Assembly: GCF_000304335.1 (NCBI RefSeq)
Contig: NZ_CAJF01000012.1
Coordinates: 1 to 64,000, forward strand
DNA: 64,000 nucleotides
Direction of reading: 5' to 3'
Origin: Microbacterium yannicii PS01
GTDB lineage: Bacteria; Actinomycetota; Actinomycetes; Actinomycetales; Microbacteriaceae
Under the pieces are notes generated by a model. That model saw only the letters and a list, made by a program, of their open reading frames with translations. It ran no database searches and was not told the DNA's origin. This document shows, in pieces, positions 27,124 through 36,550 of this stretch; positions within the stretch are counted from its first letter, which is position 1, and each line of letters opens with the position of its first letter. The translations under genes and the position numbers were made by a program.

Positions 27124-27564
27124 GGGGACTCCGTTTCTGTGTGATGCAGGGTGGTGCGTTCTCGGGTCGATGGTGCGGTCCGCAGGCACACCGAAGGCAC
27201 TCATCGCCGGGCACGCCCGAGGAGGCGTGCCGGGAACGCGGCGGAGAGCTGATCCGGTGATCAGTTGTGGAGCAGGGAGTGGGCCGGTGGTGCGTCTGGA
27301 TGCCGGATGGTTCGGGCCTCGCGTGCCGGTGATGGATCGGCGGAAGGTGATCGCCGACTGCTGCGGTAGTTGCCAGCATGAGACCGTGACATTGCTCTGA
27401 CATTTCTCGATTGTTCCGGTTCTGTAAATCGTCGAACGGCCGACGGCGGTCTTGGCCCGTATTTCCGGGGACAGCCACGTCGCAGGCGCGAGCCAGGCCG
27501 TCACGGCCACCGGTCGATGCCGCCCGCTATGGCACACTTCTGACATCACCCGTCGGAGGACGAA
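27124..27564. other. 441-bp divergent control region between urtA and ureA
   Basis: No convincing gene is present. It contains a GCACGCC/GGCGTGC stem (27211-27230), a CTGATC-CGGT-GATCAG palindrome (27249-27264), the four-box 11-bp repeat at 27391-27428, and the ureA ribosome-binding site GGAGGA at 27555-27560. It is AT-richer between 27360 and 27430 than its surroundings. The promoters of both urea operons must lie here. Confidence 0.6.
27391..27428 (-). promoter_or_regulatory. Candidate GlnR-type nitrogen box (four half-sites at 11-bp spacing)
   Basis: Read on the minus strand: TTTAC, N6, GGAAC, N6, GAAAT, N6, GCAAT. The alternating 5-mers with 6-bp gaps fit the layout of actinobacterial GlnR boxes (gTnAC-N6-GaAAC), the first pair best. 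Lying between urea transport and urease operons supports nitrogen control. The match is partial and the regulator is not in the window. Confidence 0.45.
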
Positions 27565-27867
27565 ATGCACTTCACTCCCGCCGAAACCGAGAAGCTCCTG
27601 CTCACGGTCGCTGCGATGGTCGCCCGCGACCGGCTCGAGAGGGGCGTTCTCCTCAATCACCCCGAGACGGTCGCTCTCCTGTCGTGCTGGGTCATCGAGC
27701 GGGCCAGAGAGGGTCGTGGTGTGGCAGAGCTGATGCAGGAGGGGCGAACCGTCCTGCGGCGCGATCAGGTAATGCCCGGCGTCCCCGAGATGATCGCCGA
27801 CGTGCAGGTCGAGGCGACGTTCCCCGATGGCCGCAAGCTGGTCACCGTCCACCACCCGATCGACTGA
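27565..27867 (+). CDS. ureA: Urease subunit gamma
   Basis: A 100-aa small urease subunit, full length for the separate gamma form. It opens [13 protein letters not shown] and holds the conserved [25 protein letters not shown]. Good SD GGAGGA. First gene of ureABCFGD. Confidence 0.95.
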   Translation: MHFTPAETEKLLLTVAAMVARDRLERGVLLNHPETVALLSCWVIERAREGRGVAELMQEGRTVLRRDQVMPGVPEMIADVQVEATFPDGRKLVTVHHPID

Positions 27868-27876
27868 GGAGTCGCT

Positions 27877-28227
27877 GTGGCATCCGCTTCCACCCACGGC
27901 CCTGGGGCCTTCCGGATCAGACCGGGGCGCATCGAGCTCAACGCCGACCGAACCGACGCCGAACGCGTCCGACTCGTGTTCGTGAACACCGGGGACCGAC
28001 CGATCCAGATCGGTTCGCACATCCACCTTCCCGACGTGAACGCGGCTCTGGAGTTCGACCGCGCTCTCGCCCACGGGTTCCGGCTCGACATCCCGTCCGG
28101 GACGTCGCAGCGGTTCGAGCCGGGCGCATCCCGAGTCCTCGACGCCGTCGCGCTGCGCGGGGCGCGACGGGTTCCCGGCATCCGGATCAAGGCGGACGGA
28201 CAGGAGCAGCTCGATGGTTTGGCTTGA
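27877..28227 (+). CDS. ureB: Urease subunit beta
   Basis: A 116-aa beta subunit starting at GTG 27877. Conserved segments [24 protein letters not shown] and [15 protein letters not shown] are present. It overlaps ureC by 14 nt. Confidence 0.94.
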   Translation: MASASTHGPGAFRIRPGRIELNADRTDAERVRLVFVNTGDRPIQIGSHIHLPDVNAALEFDRALAHGFRLDIPSGTSQRFEPGASRVLDAVALRGARRVPGIRIKADGQEQLDGLA

Positions 28228-29911
28228 CCGATCACGGTACGCGGCGATCTACGGCCCGACCGTCGGCGACGAGGTGCGCCTGGGCGACACCGATCTGTGG
28301 ATCCAGATCGAGCGCGACCTCACGGTCGGCGGCGAGGAGGCGATCTTCGGAGGCGGCAAGTCCATCCGGGAATCCATGGCTCAGGCGACCACGACGCGCG
28401 CCGACGGCGCCCTCGACACCGTCATCACCAACGCCATCATCTTGGACTGGTGGGGCGTCGTCCGCGCCGATATCGGCATCCGCGACGGTCGCATCGTCGG
28501 CATCGGGCATGCCGGCAACCCTGACGTCAGTGATGGCATCGACATGGTGATCGGCCCCTCCACGGATGTCATCTCCGGTGAGGGTCGCATCGTCACCCCG
28601 GGAGCCATCGACTCGCACGTGCATCTGCTCTCGCCCTCGCAGGTTCACGAGGCGCTCGCCACCGGCATCACCACGATCGTGGGTGGCGGCACCGGCCCCT
28701 CCGAGGGGTCGAAGGCGACGACCGTCACCCCGGGGGCGTGGCATCTGGCCTCCATGCATCGTGCGCTCGATCCCCTGCCCGTGAACCTCCTTCTCCTCGG
28801 CAAGGGCAACACGGTGTCGATGCCGGCGCTGCAGGAACAGGCTCTGGCGGGCGCCGCAGGATACAAGGTGCACGAGGACTGGGGCTCGTCGCCGGCGGCG
28901 ATCGACGCGTCGCTCCGTGCAGCCGAGGAATGGGGTCTTCAGGTCGCGCTGCACTCGGACTCGCTGAACGAGGCGGGATTCGTCGAGTCGACGATCGCGG
29001 CGATGGACGGGCGCTCCATCCACGCGTTCCACGTCGAGGGTGCCGGGGGCGGGCACGCTCCGGACATCCTCGCGATCGCCGGTCTGCCCAATGTGATTCC
29101 CGGGTCGACGAACCCGACCCTTCCGCACACGGTCAACACCGTGGCCGAGCATCTCGACATGCTCATGGTCTGCCATCACCTCAACCCCGCGGTGCCAGAA
29201 GACCTCGCCTTCGCGGAGTCCCGCATCCGCGCCACCACGATCGCCGCGGAAGACATCCTCCACGACATCGGAGCGCTGTCGGTGACCTCGTCGGACGCAC
29301 AGGCGATGGGACGGATCGGCGAGGTGATCACACGCACCTGGCAGGTCGCGCACGTGATGAAGCACCGACGCGGCCCGTTGGGCGGAGGGATGCCGGCAGA
29401 CAACGAACGCGCGCGCCGCTATGTCGCGAAGTACACGGTCAACCCCGCCATCGCCCACGGGATCGCGTACGACGTCGGTTCGGTCGAGGTGGGCAGGCTC
29501 GCCGACCTCGTGGTGTGGGATCCGAAGTTCTTCGGCATCCGTCCCGCTGTCGTCGTCAAGGGCGGCGGAATCGCGTGGGCCGCACTCGGCGACCCGAATG
29601 CCTCCATCCCGACTCCCCAGCCCGTGATGATGCGACCGTCGTTCGGTGACACGATCGGGGCCGACCTCTCGGTGACGTACGTCTCTCCTGCCGCCCTCGA
29701 CAACGGACTGGCCGAGACGCTCGGTCTGCGCCGTCGACTGGCCGCCGTCGAGCCCACGCGTCACATCGGCAAGGCCGACATGAAGAACAACGACCTCCTC
29801 CCGTCTATCCGCATCCGCCCCGACACGTTCGAGATCGCCATCGACGGCGAAGACGTCGAACCCGCACCCGCGGCATCCCTCCCCCTCGCTCAGCTCTACA
29901 ACCTCTTCTGA
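28214..29911 (+). CDS. ureC: Urease subunit alpha (catalytic)
   Basis: A 565-aa urea amidohydrolase subunit with a di-nickel site. Nickel ligands H135/H137 (SHVHLL), the carbamylated Lys218 (GYKVHEDWG), the HSDSLNE and [12 protein letters not shown] segments, the flap His at about 321 (MVCHHLNP) and D361 ([12 protein letters not shown]) are all intact. It hydrolyses urea to ammonia and carbamate in the cytoplasm. The sequence gives no sign of decay. Confidence 0.97.
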   Translation: MVWLDRSRYAAIYGPTVGDEVRLGDTDLWIQIERDLTVGGEEAIFGGGKSIRESMAQATTTRADGALDTVITNAIILDWWGVVRADIGIRDGRIVGIGHAGNPDVSDGIDMVIGPSTDVISGEGRIVTPGAIDSHVHLLSPSQVHEALATGITTIVGGGTGPSEGSKATTVTPGAWHLASMHRALDPLPVNLLLLGKGNTVSMPALQEQALAGAAGYKVHEDWGSSPAAIDASLRAAEEWGLQVALHSDSLNEAGFVESTIAAMDGRSIHAFHVEGAGGGHAPDILAIAGLPNVIPGSTNPTLPHTVNTVAEHLDMLMVCHHLNPAVPEDLAFAESRIRATTIAAEDILHDIGALSVTSSDAQAMGRIGEVITRTWQVAHVMKHRRGPLGGGMPADNERARRYVAKYTVNPAIAHGIAYDVGSVEVGRLADLVVWDPKFFGIRPAVVVKGGGIAWAALGDPNASIPTPQPVMMRPSFGDTIGADLSVTYVSPAALDNGLAETLGLRRRLAAVEPTRHIGKADMKNNDLLPSIRIRPDTFEIAIDGEDVEPAPAASLPLAQLYNLF

Positions 29912-29920
29912 GATCGCTCC

Positions 29921-30595
29921 ATGGACTCCGCCGCACACACCGTCACGATGCTGCTCGCCGACGCGCGCCTCCCCTCGGGCGGGCACGCGTTCTCGGCAGG
30001 CGTCGAGCCCGCCCTCCAGGGCGGACTCGGGCGATCGGACGTCGGCGGCTTCCTGCAGGCGAGGGCACGGACGACGACGATCGTCGATGCGGCGACGGCG
30101 GTCGTGACGCGGAGAGCCGGGCTGATCGGCTCCTCGTATGCGCCCATCGAACGCGCGTGGGCGGCGCGCACGCCGAGTCGGGCCGCTCGCGTGGCATCGA
30201 CAGACCTCGGCCGCGGACTCCTCCGACTGGCGCAGCGCCTTTGGCCGCACTCACCGCCGATCGCCGCGTTGACCGAGGGAACGTCGACTCCGCCCCCGAG
30301 GCCCCTCGTGCTCGGTGCCATCGCCGCGCACGCCGGCCTCGACGCCGAGACGTTGATCCGGGTCGCGGTCTACGACGAGATGGCCGGCGGCGTCGCGGCA
30401 CTTCTCAAGCTGGAACCCGGTGATCCCGTGGAGGGTGTGCGACTCGTCATGGACGCATGCGCCGTCGTCGATCCCCTCATCTCACAGCTCGCAGCACTCG
30501 ACTCGCCCGAGGCGATTCCCGCGGCGAGTGCCCCCCAATCCGAGGCGTGGACCGAAGCCCACGCCGTGACGAACAGGAGACTCTTCCGTGCCTGA
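29921..30595 (+). CDS. ureF: Urease accessory protein UreF
   Basis: A 224-aa all-helical accessory protein. The conserved [19 protein letters not shown] opening is present. With UreG and UreD it forms the nickel-insertion complex. It starts 9 nt after ureC, leaving no room for ureE. Confidence 0.9.
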   Translation: MDSAAHTVTMLLADARLPSGGHAFSAGVEPALQGGLGRSDVGGFLQARARTTTIVDAATAVVTRRAGLIGSSYAPIERAWAARTPSRAARVASTDLGRGLLRLAQRLWPHSPPIAALTEGTSTPPPRPLVLGAIAAHAGLDAETLIRVAVYDEMAGGVAALLKLEPGDPVEGVRLVMDACAVVDPLISQLAALDSPEAIPAASAPQSEAWTEAHAVTNRRLFRA

Positions 30596-31376
30596 CCATC
30601 CGACCGACTCTCGCGCACTCCGACTCGGCGTGGCCGGCCCCGTCGGCACTGGCAAATCGTCGCTCATCGCCACGGTGTGCCGGGCGCTGGCCACCGAGCT
30701 GCGGCTCGGCGTCATCACGAACGACATCTACACCGATGAGGATGCGCGATTCCTCCGCTCCGCCGGTGTGCTCGACCCCGAGCGCATCCGTGCAGTCGAG
30801 ACCGGGGCGTGCCCTCACACCGCGATCCGCGATGACATCACGACCAACCTCCTCGCCGCCGAAGACCTCGAGCGCGACTTCGCCCCCCTCGATGTGGTGC
30901 TCATCGAGTCGGGCGGCGACAACCTCACCGCGACCTTCTCGCCCGCCCTCGTCGATGCGCAGATCTTCGTGCTCGATGTCGCGGGAGGCGGCGACGTCGC
31001 TCGAAAGGGCGGTCCGGGCATCGGCCGCGCCGACCTCCTGGTGGTCAACAAGACCGACCTCGCTCCCTATGTCGGCGTGGACGTGCCCCAGATGGTGCGG
31101 GATGCCGAGGCGGCCCGGGACGGCCGCGCGGTGCTGGCCCTGTCGCGCCACGATGCGGCCTCGATCTCGGCGCTGCGCGAATGGGTTCTCATGATCCTCG
31201 CTGGTCATCGTGCGGGCACCCACGTCGCGCAAGATCCCGGCCCGATGGCGCCGCACTTCCACGCCGACGAGGAGCACCCGGAAGGCGGATACGTCCACTC
31301 GCACGCCGACGATGAGGCGCACGTCTCGGACTCCGGGCACGACCACTCCCCCGCCCGCGCGGGCGTGCCGGGATGA
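30588..31376 (+). CDS. ureG: Urease accessory GTPase UreG with His-rich tail
   Basis: A 262-aa SIMIBI GTPase: P-loop GPVGTGKSS, the metal-binding CPH ([11 protein letters not shown]), ESGGDNL and NKTD. Ordinary UreG ends near residue 205-215; here about 50 residues follow that are rich in His, Asp and Glu ([24 protein letters not shown]). Since UreE is absent, the tail may act as a nickel store. GTG start overlaps ureF by 8 nt. Confidence 0.93.
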   Translation: MPDHPTDSRALRLGVAGPVGTGKSSLIATVCRALATELRLGVITNDIYTDEDARFLRSAGVLDPERIRAVETGACPHTAIRDDITTNLLAAEDLERDFAPLDVVLIESGGDNLTATFSPALVDAQIFVLDVAGGGDVARKGGPGIGRADLLVVNKTDLAPYVGVDVPQMVRDAEAARDGRAVLALSRHDAASISALREWVLMILAGHRAGTHVAQDPGPMAPHFHADEEHPEGGYVHSHADDEAHVSDSGHDHSPARAGVPG

Positions 31377-31380
31377 GGGA

Positions 31381-32109
31381 GTGACCTCAACGCGGGTGGC
31401 GGTCACCGCGGGCGACCCGCGCGCTCACGTTGAGCTCGCCGTCGGGACACTCGCCCCACGGCTCATCTCTCGTGACGCCACGCGCGCACACGTTGCGGTC
31501 GCCGCCGCGGGCATGGTGCTGCTCGGCGGCGACGAGGTCCGCGTGGAGATCGACGTCGGTCCTGCGTGCACCCTGGAGATCCAGGATGTCGGAGGCACGG
31601 TCGCGTACCGCGGGGCGCGCTCGTGGTGGACCCTGGACATTCGCGTGGGGGCCGGCGGCACGCTGCTCTGGGACGGTCTGCCGTTCGTCGTCACCGATGG
31701 AGCCGACGTCGAGCGCCGCACGTCCCTCTCGCTCGGGTGCGACGCGCGCGCGGTCGTCCGCGAGACGCTGGTCCTCGGCAGGCACGGCGAGCAAGGCGGC
31801 CGATTGATCGCGGCTTTCACCGTCGTCGACGAAGGAGGGCCGGTCCTTGTCGAACGGCTCGATGCCGAGGGCACGGCCCCCGAGTTGGGAGTGCTGGGCG
31901 GCAACAGGGTGATGGATTCCGTGGTCGCCGTCGGCTTCCGACCACCGACGCGTCCCGGAGACCTGGAGTTCGATCGCCCCGGGGCGATGGCGCGGTACCT
32001 GTCGGACCACACGCATGGCTCGCCGCTCGATCCGGTGTTCGACGAGTGGGCGCAGAGCGCGGAGGCGCGGACTCGGACGCAGGAGGTGAGGGCCGCGCGA
32101 TCAGGATGA
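31381..32109 (+). CDS. ureD: Urease accessory protein UreD
   Basis: A 242-aa accessory protein (UreH in some species), the scaffold binding apo-urease. The family core VEIDVGPACTLEIQDVGGTVAYRG and LLWDGLPFVVTDGADVERRTSL is present. GTG 31381, 4 nt after the ureG stop, is the plausible start; the frame is open further upstream but would lie inside ureG. Last gene of the urease operon. Confidence 0.88.
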   Translation: MTSTRVAVTAGDPRAHVELAVGTLAPRLISRDATRAHVAVAAAGMVLLGGDEVRVEIDVGPACTLEIQDVGGTVAYRGARSWWTLDIRVGAGGTLLWDGLPFVVTDGADVERRTSLSLGCDARAVVRETLVLGRHGEQGGRLIAAFTVVDEGGPVLVERLDAEGTAPELGVLGGNRVMDSVVAVGFRPPTRPGDLEFDRPGAMARYLSDHTHGSPLDPVFDEWAQSAEARTRTQEVRAARSG

Positions 32110-32141
32110 CGCGGCTGACGCGCCGCACGGCGGTCAGCTTG

Positions 32142-32178
32142 TATGCTGGGCGGAGTGGCGCCGCGGTCTTGGCGCCAC
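32142..32178 (+). promoter_or_regulatory. Probable tRNA promoter -10 and leader hairpin
   Basis: TATGCT (32142-32147) lies downstream of ureD, with a GTGGCGCC/GGCGCCAC hairpin at 32155-32178 before the tRNA. No clear -35 is seen. Confidence 0.35.
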
Positions 32179-32207
32179 GAGTGTGCGAGCACGACTGTGC
32201 CGCACTC

Positions 32208-32281
32208 GGGGCTGTAGTTCAATGGCAGAACTTCTGCTTCCCAAGCAGACAGCGCGGGTTCGATTCCCGTCAGCCCCTCCA
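32208..32281 (+). tRNA. tRNA-Gly (anticodon CCC), CCA encoded
   Basis: A cloverleaf folds: acceptor GGGGCTG/CAGCCCC, D arm GTTCAATGGCAGAAC, anticodon arm TTCTGC-TTCCCAA-GCAGA with CCC at the centre, and T arm GCGGGTTCGATTCCCGT. Discriminator T at 32278 is followed by genomic CCA (32279-32281). It reads GGG codons. Confidence 0.95.
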
Positions 32282-32285
32282 CAGA

Positions 32286-32315
32286 TGTCACTTCGCACGC
32301 AAGGTGACAGATTTT
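32286..32315 (+). terminator. Terminator-like hairpin after tRNA-Gly
   Basis: TGTCAC (32286-32291) pairs with GTGACA (32304-32309) and is followed by GATTTT. The stem is short with a bulge. Confidence 0.5.
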
Positions 32316-32381
32316 CCCGGCCGCGGGTCGGGCGCGTGCATCGCTCGGATTCATCCCGGCGGTCGGCGTCGAATGCGGGCC

Positions 32382-34859
32382 TCAGATCTTCGCACCACGG
32401 AAAGCCCGCGTGACCCGCGGTGTGTTTCTGCCCTTCTCCTTGCCCCCTGCGCTTGAGTTGAGTGTCTTCGGGACCACAGTGACCGGGACGCCTTCGAAGT
32501 CATAGAAGCTGTCGCGGGGTGCGTAATCCGTCTTGCGCCCGATGCTGTTCCAGTGCGCGACGACGGTCGGATTGGTGTGGTCGAGGGAAGGACCCTCCTT
32601 CGGGTGGTCGAGCAGCCACCAGTCGTCTCCGCGCGGCGAGGGCTTCCCCCGGAATTTCCAGTAGACCACCCCGGCGACGGTCCGGAAGCTGCCGATCTCG
32701 CGCATCATGCGGTCCTTGGTGTCTCTGGAGTAGTCCTTCGGATAGAAGTACGACCGGGTCGCTTTGCCGCGGTACTGAGGCTTCAGCATCAGGTGCTCGT
32801 CCGACAGCTCGACGTACGTCACGTCCCAGTCTCCGGTCGGTCGCGCCGCTGTGAGGGCCGCGGCGTCGGCCTTGATGACCCGAGCCGCTTCGCTGAGCTC
32901 ACCGAAGACCTTCGTTCCGAGCGCGTGGTCGCCGCGTTCATACCAGTCGCGGGCCCTCTCGAGATCTTTTTCGAGTTCTTGCACGCGCCGCCATAGGGCG
33001 AGCGCCTCGCGCTGGTGCTCGTGCGCGGCGTGGCGGTACTCGGCAAGGTCGGGGTCGGTTCCCGAGGCCCGAACCTGATCATCGGCATACAGCTTCTCGG
33101 TACGGGTGGGGTCGAAGCACTGGTCGAACGCCCCGTATGCGGAGTGCATCGCCTCACGCATCTTTTCGTAGTCGGCTCCGACGGGCTCGACAGACGCGGG
33201 GACTGCGAAGCCCTGCTCGCCACGGTCGATGGCGTCGCCGAGAGCGTCGGCGTTCTTCGCGATCGCGTCATAGCCCGAACGAGCCTGATTGCGTTCTACC
33301 CCGTCGGCGGCGAGCGCCGGCTCCGCGAGCGCGTCGGCGCGGTCGCGCAATTCACTCGTGCTCGCCTCGGCTGCTTCGAGTTTGTCCTTGCGCTCCTCGA
33401 GCTCTTTGAGCGGACCGGAACCGCCGATCGACGCGGTCGACGGACCTCCTGCCGCGGCCTTCTTGGCGGCCGCCGACAGCCGGGTGTTTGCGCGCAGCTC
33501 ACGCGCCGCCGACCGTTGTGCCGAGCTGATCTGCGCGAGCGCCGCGCTCTTGGCGGCCGAAACGGCTCCGGTGTCGCTGTTGCGCTTCGCCTCGTTGGGA
33601 CCGACCGGGTCGTCCTTCAGGTCGCCGGCCTTCTGGCCGGCCACGGCGTCGCGCAGGATCTGGTCGATGCTGAAGCCCTCAGCATCCGGTAGTGAACCGG
33701 TAGCACTCGCCGTGCCGACCTCGAAGCGTTGCGACATGTCCCAGCTGTAGGTCTTCTCGAACAGCGGCCACTCCTTCTTGTACTCCTTGCGCCACCGCCA
33801 TTCGGTGAAGTCGGGAACCGCCCAGCCGATGATCGGCCAATCCGAGACCTCGTGGATGAGGTCGCTGACGACGGGGATCTCCGGGAACCCGAGCTCGACC
33901 CACACGCCCGCGAATGCGTTGAGTTTGAACGCGAGCTCGACGGCCGCGCCGAGGTCGAGCACGACCGACATCGACAGCGATCCATCGTCGTAGGAGAGGG
34001 TGACGTAGGTGTCGACGACAGTCGCCGCCGAAGCGAGCGCCGAGCCGCTCAGCCCGGCGAAGGCCCCGGCTTCGAAGGTGTTGCCGAACAATCCCAGGCC
34101 GGCGCTGAGGCGGGCGCTGGCGGTCGTGCCCGCCGATGCGTTCGCGGTGAACCGAAGCATCGCATCGCCGCTGAAGCTGCCTTCCGGGTCGCGAGCCCAC
34201 GGCCGATCGAGCAGGCGCCGCGCAGGGATGATCGGTGGCATGAACGGGATGAGCGCTTCATAGGGGAACTCGCGGATGCTGCGCTGCCGGCCGGCCTCCT
34301 CGCCGGTGACGTAGATCTGGATGTCGCTGAGGGTGCCGGGACCGAAGACCATGCTGGCGAAGCTCTTCGCCGCGGCGGACCCCTCCAGCGCGTAGGAGAT
34401 CGGGATGCCGTCGACGACGAAGGTCCCACCGGCCAGCGGCACGAACGTCGGCTGGAGGATGTCCCAGTTCTTCTTCGCGGTCTTGGGCAAGAAGAGCGTT
34501 CGCGACGGCATGGTTGCGATGAATGTGTCGGACGACATGACCATCGGTGGCCGCTTCTGCATCGGGGTGCGGGGCGCGCGCTGCAACGTGACCGGCGGCA
34601 GGGACGTGTGTGCCGGTGGGCGGGACCGGACCGCACTCGGCGGTGTCTGCGTGGGTGTGCGGGTCTCGCGCTGCTGGATGAGCGCAGAGACTGCCCTATT
34701 GCCTGCAAGGCGCTGCAGGCGGTTCACGTTCTGCGCGCTGAGTCCGTTCGATTGCCGACGCAGCCCCGCGGCCGGCCGCGCAGCAGTGATCACGCGCTCG
34801 CGTGCCAGACGATCCCGCATGCGCGCTCCGATCCCAGCGGCGCCCCCGGTCCACATCAT
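32382..34859 (-). CDS. Large protein with eCIS-type LQRLAGNRAV motif and possible toxin-like C-terminus
   Basis: An 825-aa protein of unrecognised overall family. Residues 1-105 are basic and Pro/Arg-rich and hold LQRLAGNRAV (48-57) and TLQRAP, a motif typical of actinobacterial proteins linked to extracellular contractile injection systems. Residues about 110-430 look beta-rich. Residues about 440-700 are Ala/Glu/Lys-rich helix, probably coiled coil. The last 110 residues are Trp/Tyr/His-rich with LDHTNPTVVAHWN, which resembles a nuclease-like motif but is not assigned. The HExxH of DUF4157 proteins is missing. ATG 34859 lies downstream of the preceding operon's terminator. No eCIS sheath, tube or baseplate genes are in the window. 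Confidence 0.6.
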   Translation of the reverse strand: MMWTGGAAGIGARMRDRLARERVITAARPAAGLRRQSNGLSAQNVNRLQRLAGNRAVSALIQQRETRTPTQTPPSAVRSRPPAHTSLPPVTLQRAPRTPMQKRPPMVMSSDTFIATMPSRTLFLPKTAKKNWDILQPTFVPLAGGTFVVDGIPISYALEGSAAAKSFASMVFGPGTLSDIQIYVTGEEAGRQRSIREFPYEALIPFMPPIIPARRLLDRPWARDPEGSFSGDAMLRFTANASAGTTASARLSAGLGLFGNTFEAGAFAGLSGSALASAATVVDTYVTLSYDDGSLSMSVVLDLGAAVELAFKLNAFAGVWVELGFPEIPVVSDLIHEVSDWPIIGWAVPDFTEWRWRKEYKKEWPLFEKTYSWDMSQRFEVGTASATGSLPDAEGFSIDQILRDAVAGQKAGDLKDDPVGPNEAKRNSDTGAVSAAKSAALAQISSAQRSAARELRANTRLSAAAKKAAAGGPSTASIGGSGPLKELEERKDKLEAAEASTSELRDRADALAEPALAADGVERNQARSGYDAIAKNADALGDAIDRGEQGFAVPASVEPVGADYEKMREAMHSAYGAFDQCFDPTRTEKLYADDQVRASGTDPDLAEYRHAAHEHQREALALWRRVQELEKDLERARDWYERGDHALGTKVFGELSEAARVIKADAAALTAARPTGDWDVTYVELSDEHLMLKPQYRGKATRSYFYPKDYSRDTKDRMMREIGSFRTVAGVVYWKFRGKPSPRGDDWWLLDHPKEGPSLDHTNPTVVAHWNSIGRKTDYAPRDSFYDFEGVPVTVVPKTLNSSAGGKEKGRNTPRVTRAFRGAKI

Positions 34860-34897
34860 GAGGGACCTGGATGCCGGGGGCAACGGCGGAAAGGACG

Positions 34898-34928
34898 CCC
34901 CTTCGGGCAGAGTGTCTGCCCGAAGGGG
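34898..34928 (-). terminator. Intrinsic terminator of the pfkB-eda operon
   Basis: Perfect 14-bp arms CCCCTTCGGGCAGA and TCTGCCCGAAGGGG around GTG, 65 nt after the aldolase stop on the minus strand, followed by CGTCCTTTCC. Confidence 0.8.
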
Positions 34929-34992
34929 AATCTTCGACGCCTGGCGGCCACCGCCACGTAGCAGCCAGAGCGCGGCGCGACTCGGGCCCGCC

Positions 34993-35616
34993 TCAGCGCC
35001 CGCCGCGACTCCGCAGCACGTCAGCGAGACGCGCGAGCTGCCGAGGATCCTCGAGAGCCGACCCCACGGCGGCGACCCGCACACCGGCATCGAGGAACGT
35101 CTCGACGTTCGACGCGTTCACCCCGCCCGTGGCGACGAACTGCACCTGCGGAAAGGGCCCGCGGATGTGCGCGAACCAGTCCGCGCCGAGCCAGGTGGCG
35201 GGAAAGGCCTTGAGCCATGTGAGGCCCAGCCCGACGGCGAGCTGGACCTCGGTCGGCGTCGAGACTCCAGGAAGGATGGGGATGCCGGCATCCTGGGCCG
35301 CTCGCACGACCGCGGGATCGAGGCCGGGCGAGACGAGATAGGCGGCTCCCGCCTCGACCGCCTGCGCCACGTGGGCGGGCGAGATGATCGTGCCGGCCCC
35401 GACGCTCTTGCCCTGCTGGGCCGCCTGCCGGACGACCTCGCGCAGCGCGCGTTCGTCCTCATCCGTCTGCAGCGGCACCTCTACGGAGTCGATGCCGAGG
35501 TCCCATGCGGTCTCGGACAGTCGCACCGACCGATCGACGCCCATCCCGCGCAGGATCGCCATGAGCGGGACTCCCGCGAACGCCGTCTCGAACCAGTCAT
35601 CTGCTGCCGTGGTCAT
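34993..35616 (-). CDS. eda: 2-keto-3-deoxy-6-phosphogluconate / 4-hydroxy-2-oxoglutarate aldolase
   Basis: A 207-aa class I aldolase cleaving KDPG to pyruvate and glyceraldehyde-3-phosphate. The Schiff-base lysine lies in LKAFPA, followed by the phosphate-binding VATGGVNASN. ATG 35616 overlaps the kinase stop by 4 nt, so the kinase phosphorylates KDG and this enzyme splits the product. Confidence 0.9.
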   Translation of the reverse strand: MTTAADDWFETAFAGVPLMAILRGMGVDRSVRLSETAWDLGIDSVEVPLQTDEDERALREVVRQAAQQGKSVGAGTIISPAHVAQAVEAGAAYLVSPGLDPAVVRAAQDAGIPILPGVSTPTEVQLAVGLGLTWLKAFPATWLGADWFAHIRGPFPQVQFVATGGVNASNVETFLDAGVRVAAVGSALEDPRQLARLADVLRSRGGR

Positions 35617-36512
35617 GCAACCGCCCCCTCATCGATCGAGTCCGTCGTCGTCTGCAGCGCCCGTGCGGCGCGAGCGTGACCGGCGCGAAGCCGTTCGTCC
35701 ACAGGCGCCCCCGACAGCAGCCCGGCAAGGTAACCACCGGCGAAGGCATCCCCCGCCCCGACCGCCTCGACCACGTCCACGTCCAGTGCCGGCTCGAACA
35801 CCGAGAGCTCGCCGATGAAGGCCGTCGCGCCCACGTCGCCGTCCTTGACCACGAGCTCCGCGACGCCCGGGAGCAGAGCGCGGACGTCAGCGGCGGCATC
35901 CGTCCCCCAGAGGCTGTGCGCCTCGTCGAGACCGGTGAACACGATGTCGGCGCCACGGGCGAGCTCGAGCAGCTGCGGCGCAGCGGTCGCGGCGCCCCAC
36001 AGCGGCGCCCGATGGTTGACGTCGAACGACACCGGCACGCCGTGCTCGCCGGCGCGCTGGATCACGCGGCGCAGAAAGGCAGAGGCGGATGCCGAGATCG
36101 CGGCCGTGATTCCCGAGACGTGGAGCAGGTCCACTCCCCCGAACGACACGGCCTCGGCGTCCGACTCGGCGAGTGCGGACGCCGCCGAGCCGCGGCGGTA
36201 GTACAGCACGCCGTTGCCCGGGTCCTTGACGTACAGGCCCGTCGGACGCGCCCCGTCGAAGATGACCGTCGACACGTCGACGCCGCGACGCGCGAGCTGC
36301 GCGGACACGCGTCGGCCGAGCGCATCGTCTCCGAGTCGGCTGAACCACCGCGCGCGGTGCCCGAGCGCCGCGACATGGGCTGCGACGTTCGATTCGGCGC
36401 CGCCGGCGTCGAGCAGGAAGGCTTCGGCGTCGACGACCGGTTCGGCGGCGACGGGAACGACCATCGCCATGGTCTCTCCGATGGCGAGCAGCGTCTTCGG
36501 CGGTGGAGGCAT
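35613..36512 (-). CDS. kdgK: PfkB-family sugar kinase, probably 2-keto-3-deoxygluconate kinase
   Basis: A 299-aa ribokinase-fold kinase. The N-terminal GGAESNVAAHVAALG and C-terminal catalytic VGAGDAFAGGYLAGLL (Asp base) are intact. The specificity for KDG is inferred from the coupled KDPG aldolase. TAGGCT lies seven bases before ATG 36512, fitting a leaderless promoter. Confidence 0.85.
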   Translation of the reverse strand: MPPPPKTLLAIGETMAMVVPVAAEPVVDAEAFLLDAGGAESNVAAHVAALGHRARWFSRLGDDALGRRVSAQLARRGVDVSTVIFDGARPTGLYVKDPGNGVLYYRRGSAASALAESDAEAVSFGGVDLLHVSGITAAISASASAFLRRVIQRAGEHGVPVSFDVNHRAPLWGAATAAPQLLELARGADIVFTGLDEAHSLWGTDAAADVRALLPGVAELVVKDGDVGATAFIGELSVFEPALDVDVVEAVGAGDAFAGGYLAGLLSGAPVDERLRAGHARAARALQTTTDSIDEGAVA

Positions 36513-36550
36513 CGACGTCAGCCTAGAGCGGTCGGCGAAGCGCCACCGGA

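Noticed and set aside
29912..29920. A small ureE between ureC and ureF
   Set aside because: The gap is 9 nt, and no UreE-like sequence was seen elsewhere in the window.
32208..34859. Genomic island integrated in tRNA-Gly
   Set aside because: No direct repeat of the tRNA 3' end and no integrase were seen downstream, so an att site cannot be supported.
34860..35090. N-terminal extension of the eCIS-motif protein to 35090
   Set aside because: The extension would cross the terminator at 34898-34928 and overlap the aldolase gene; ATG 34859 is more likely.
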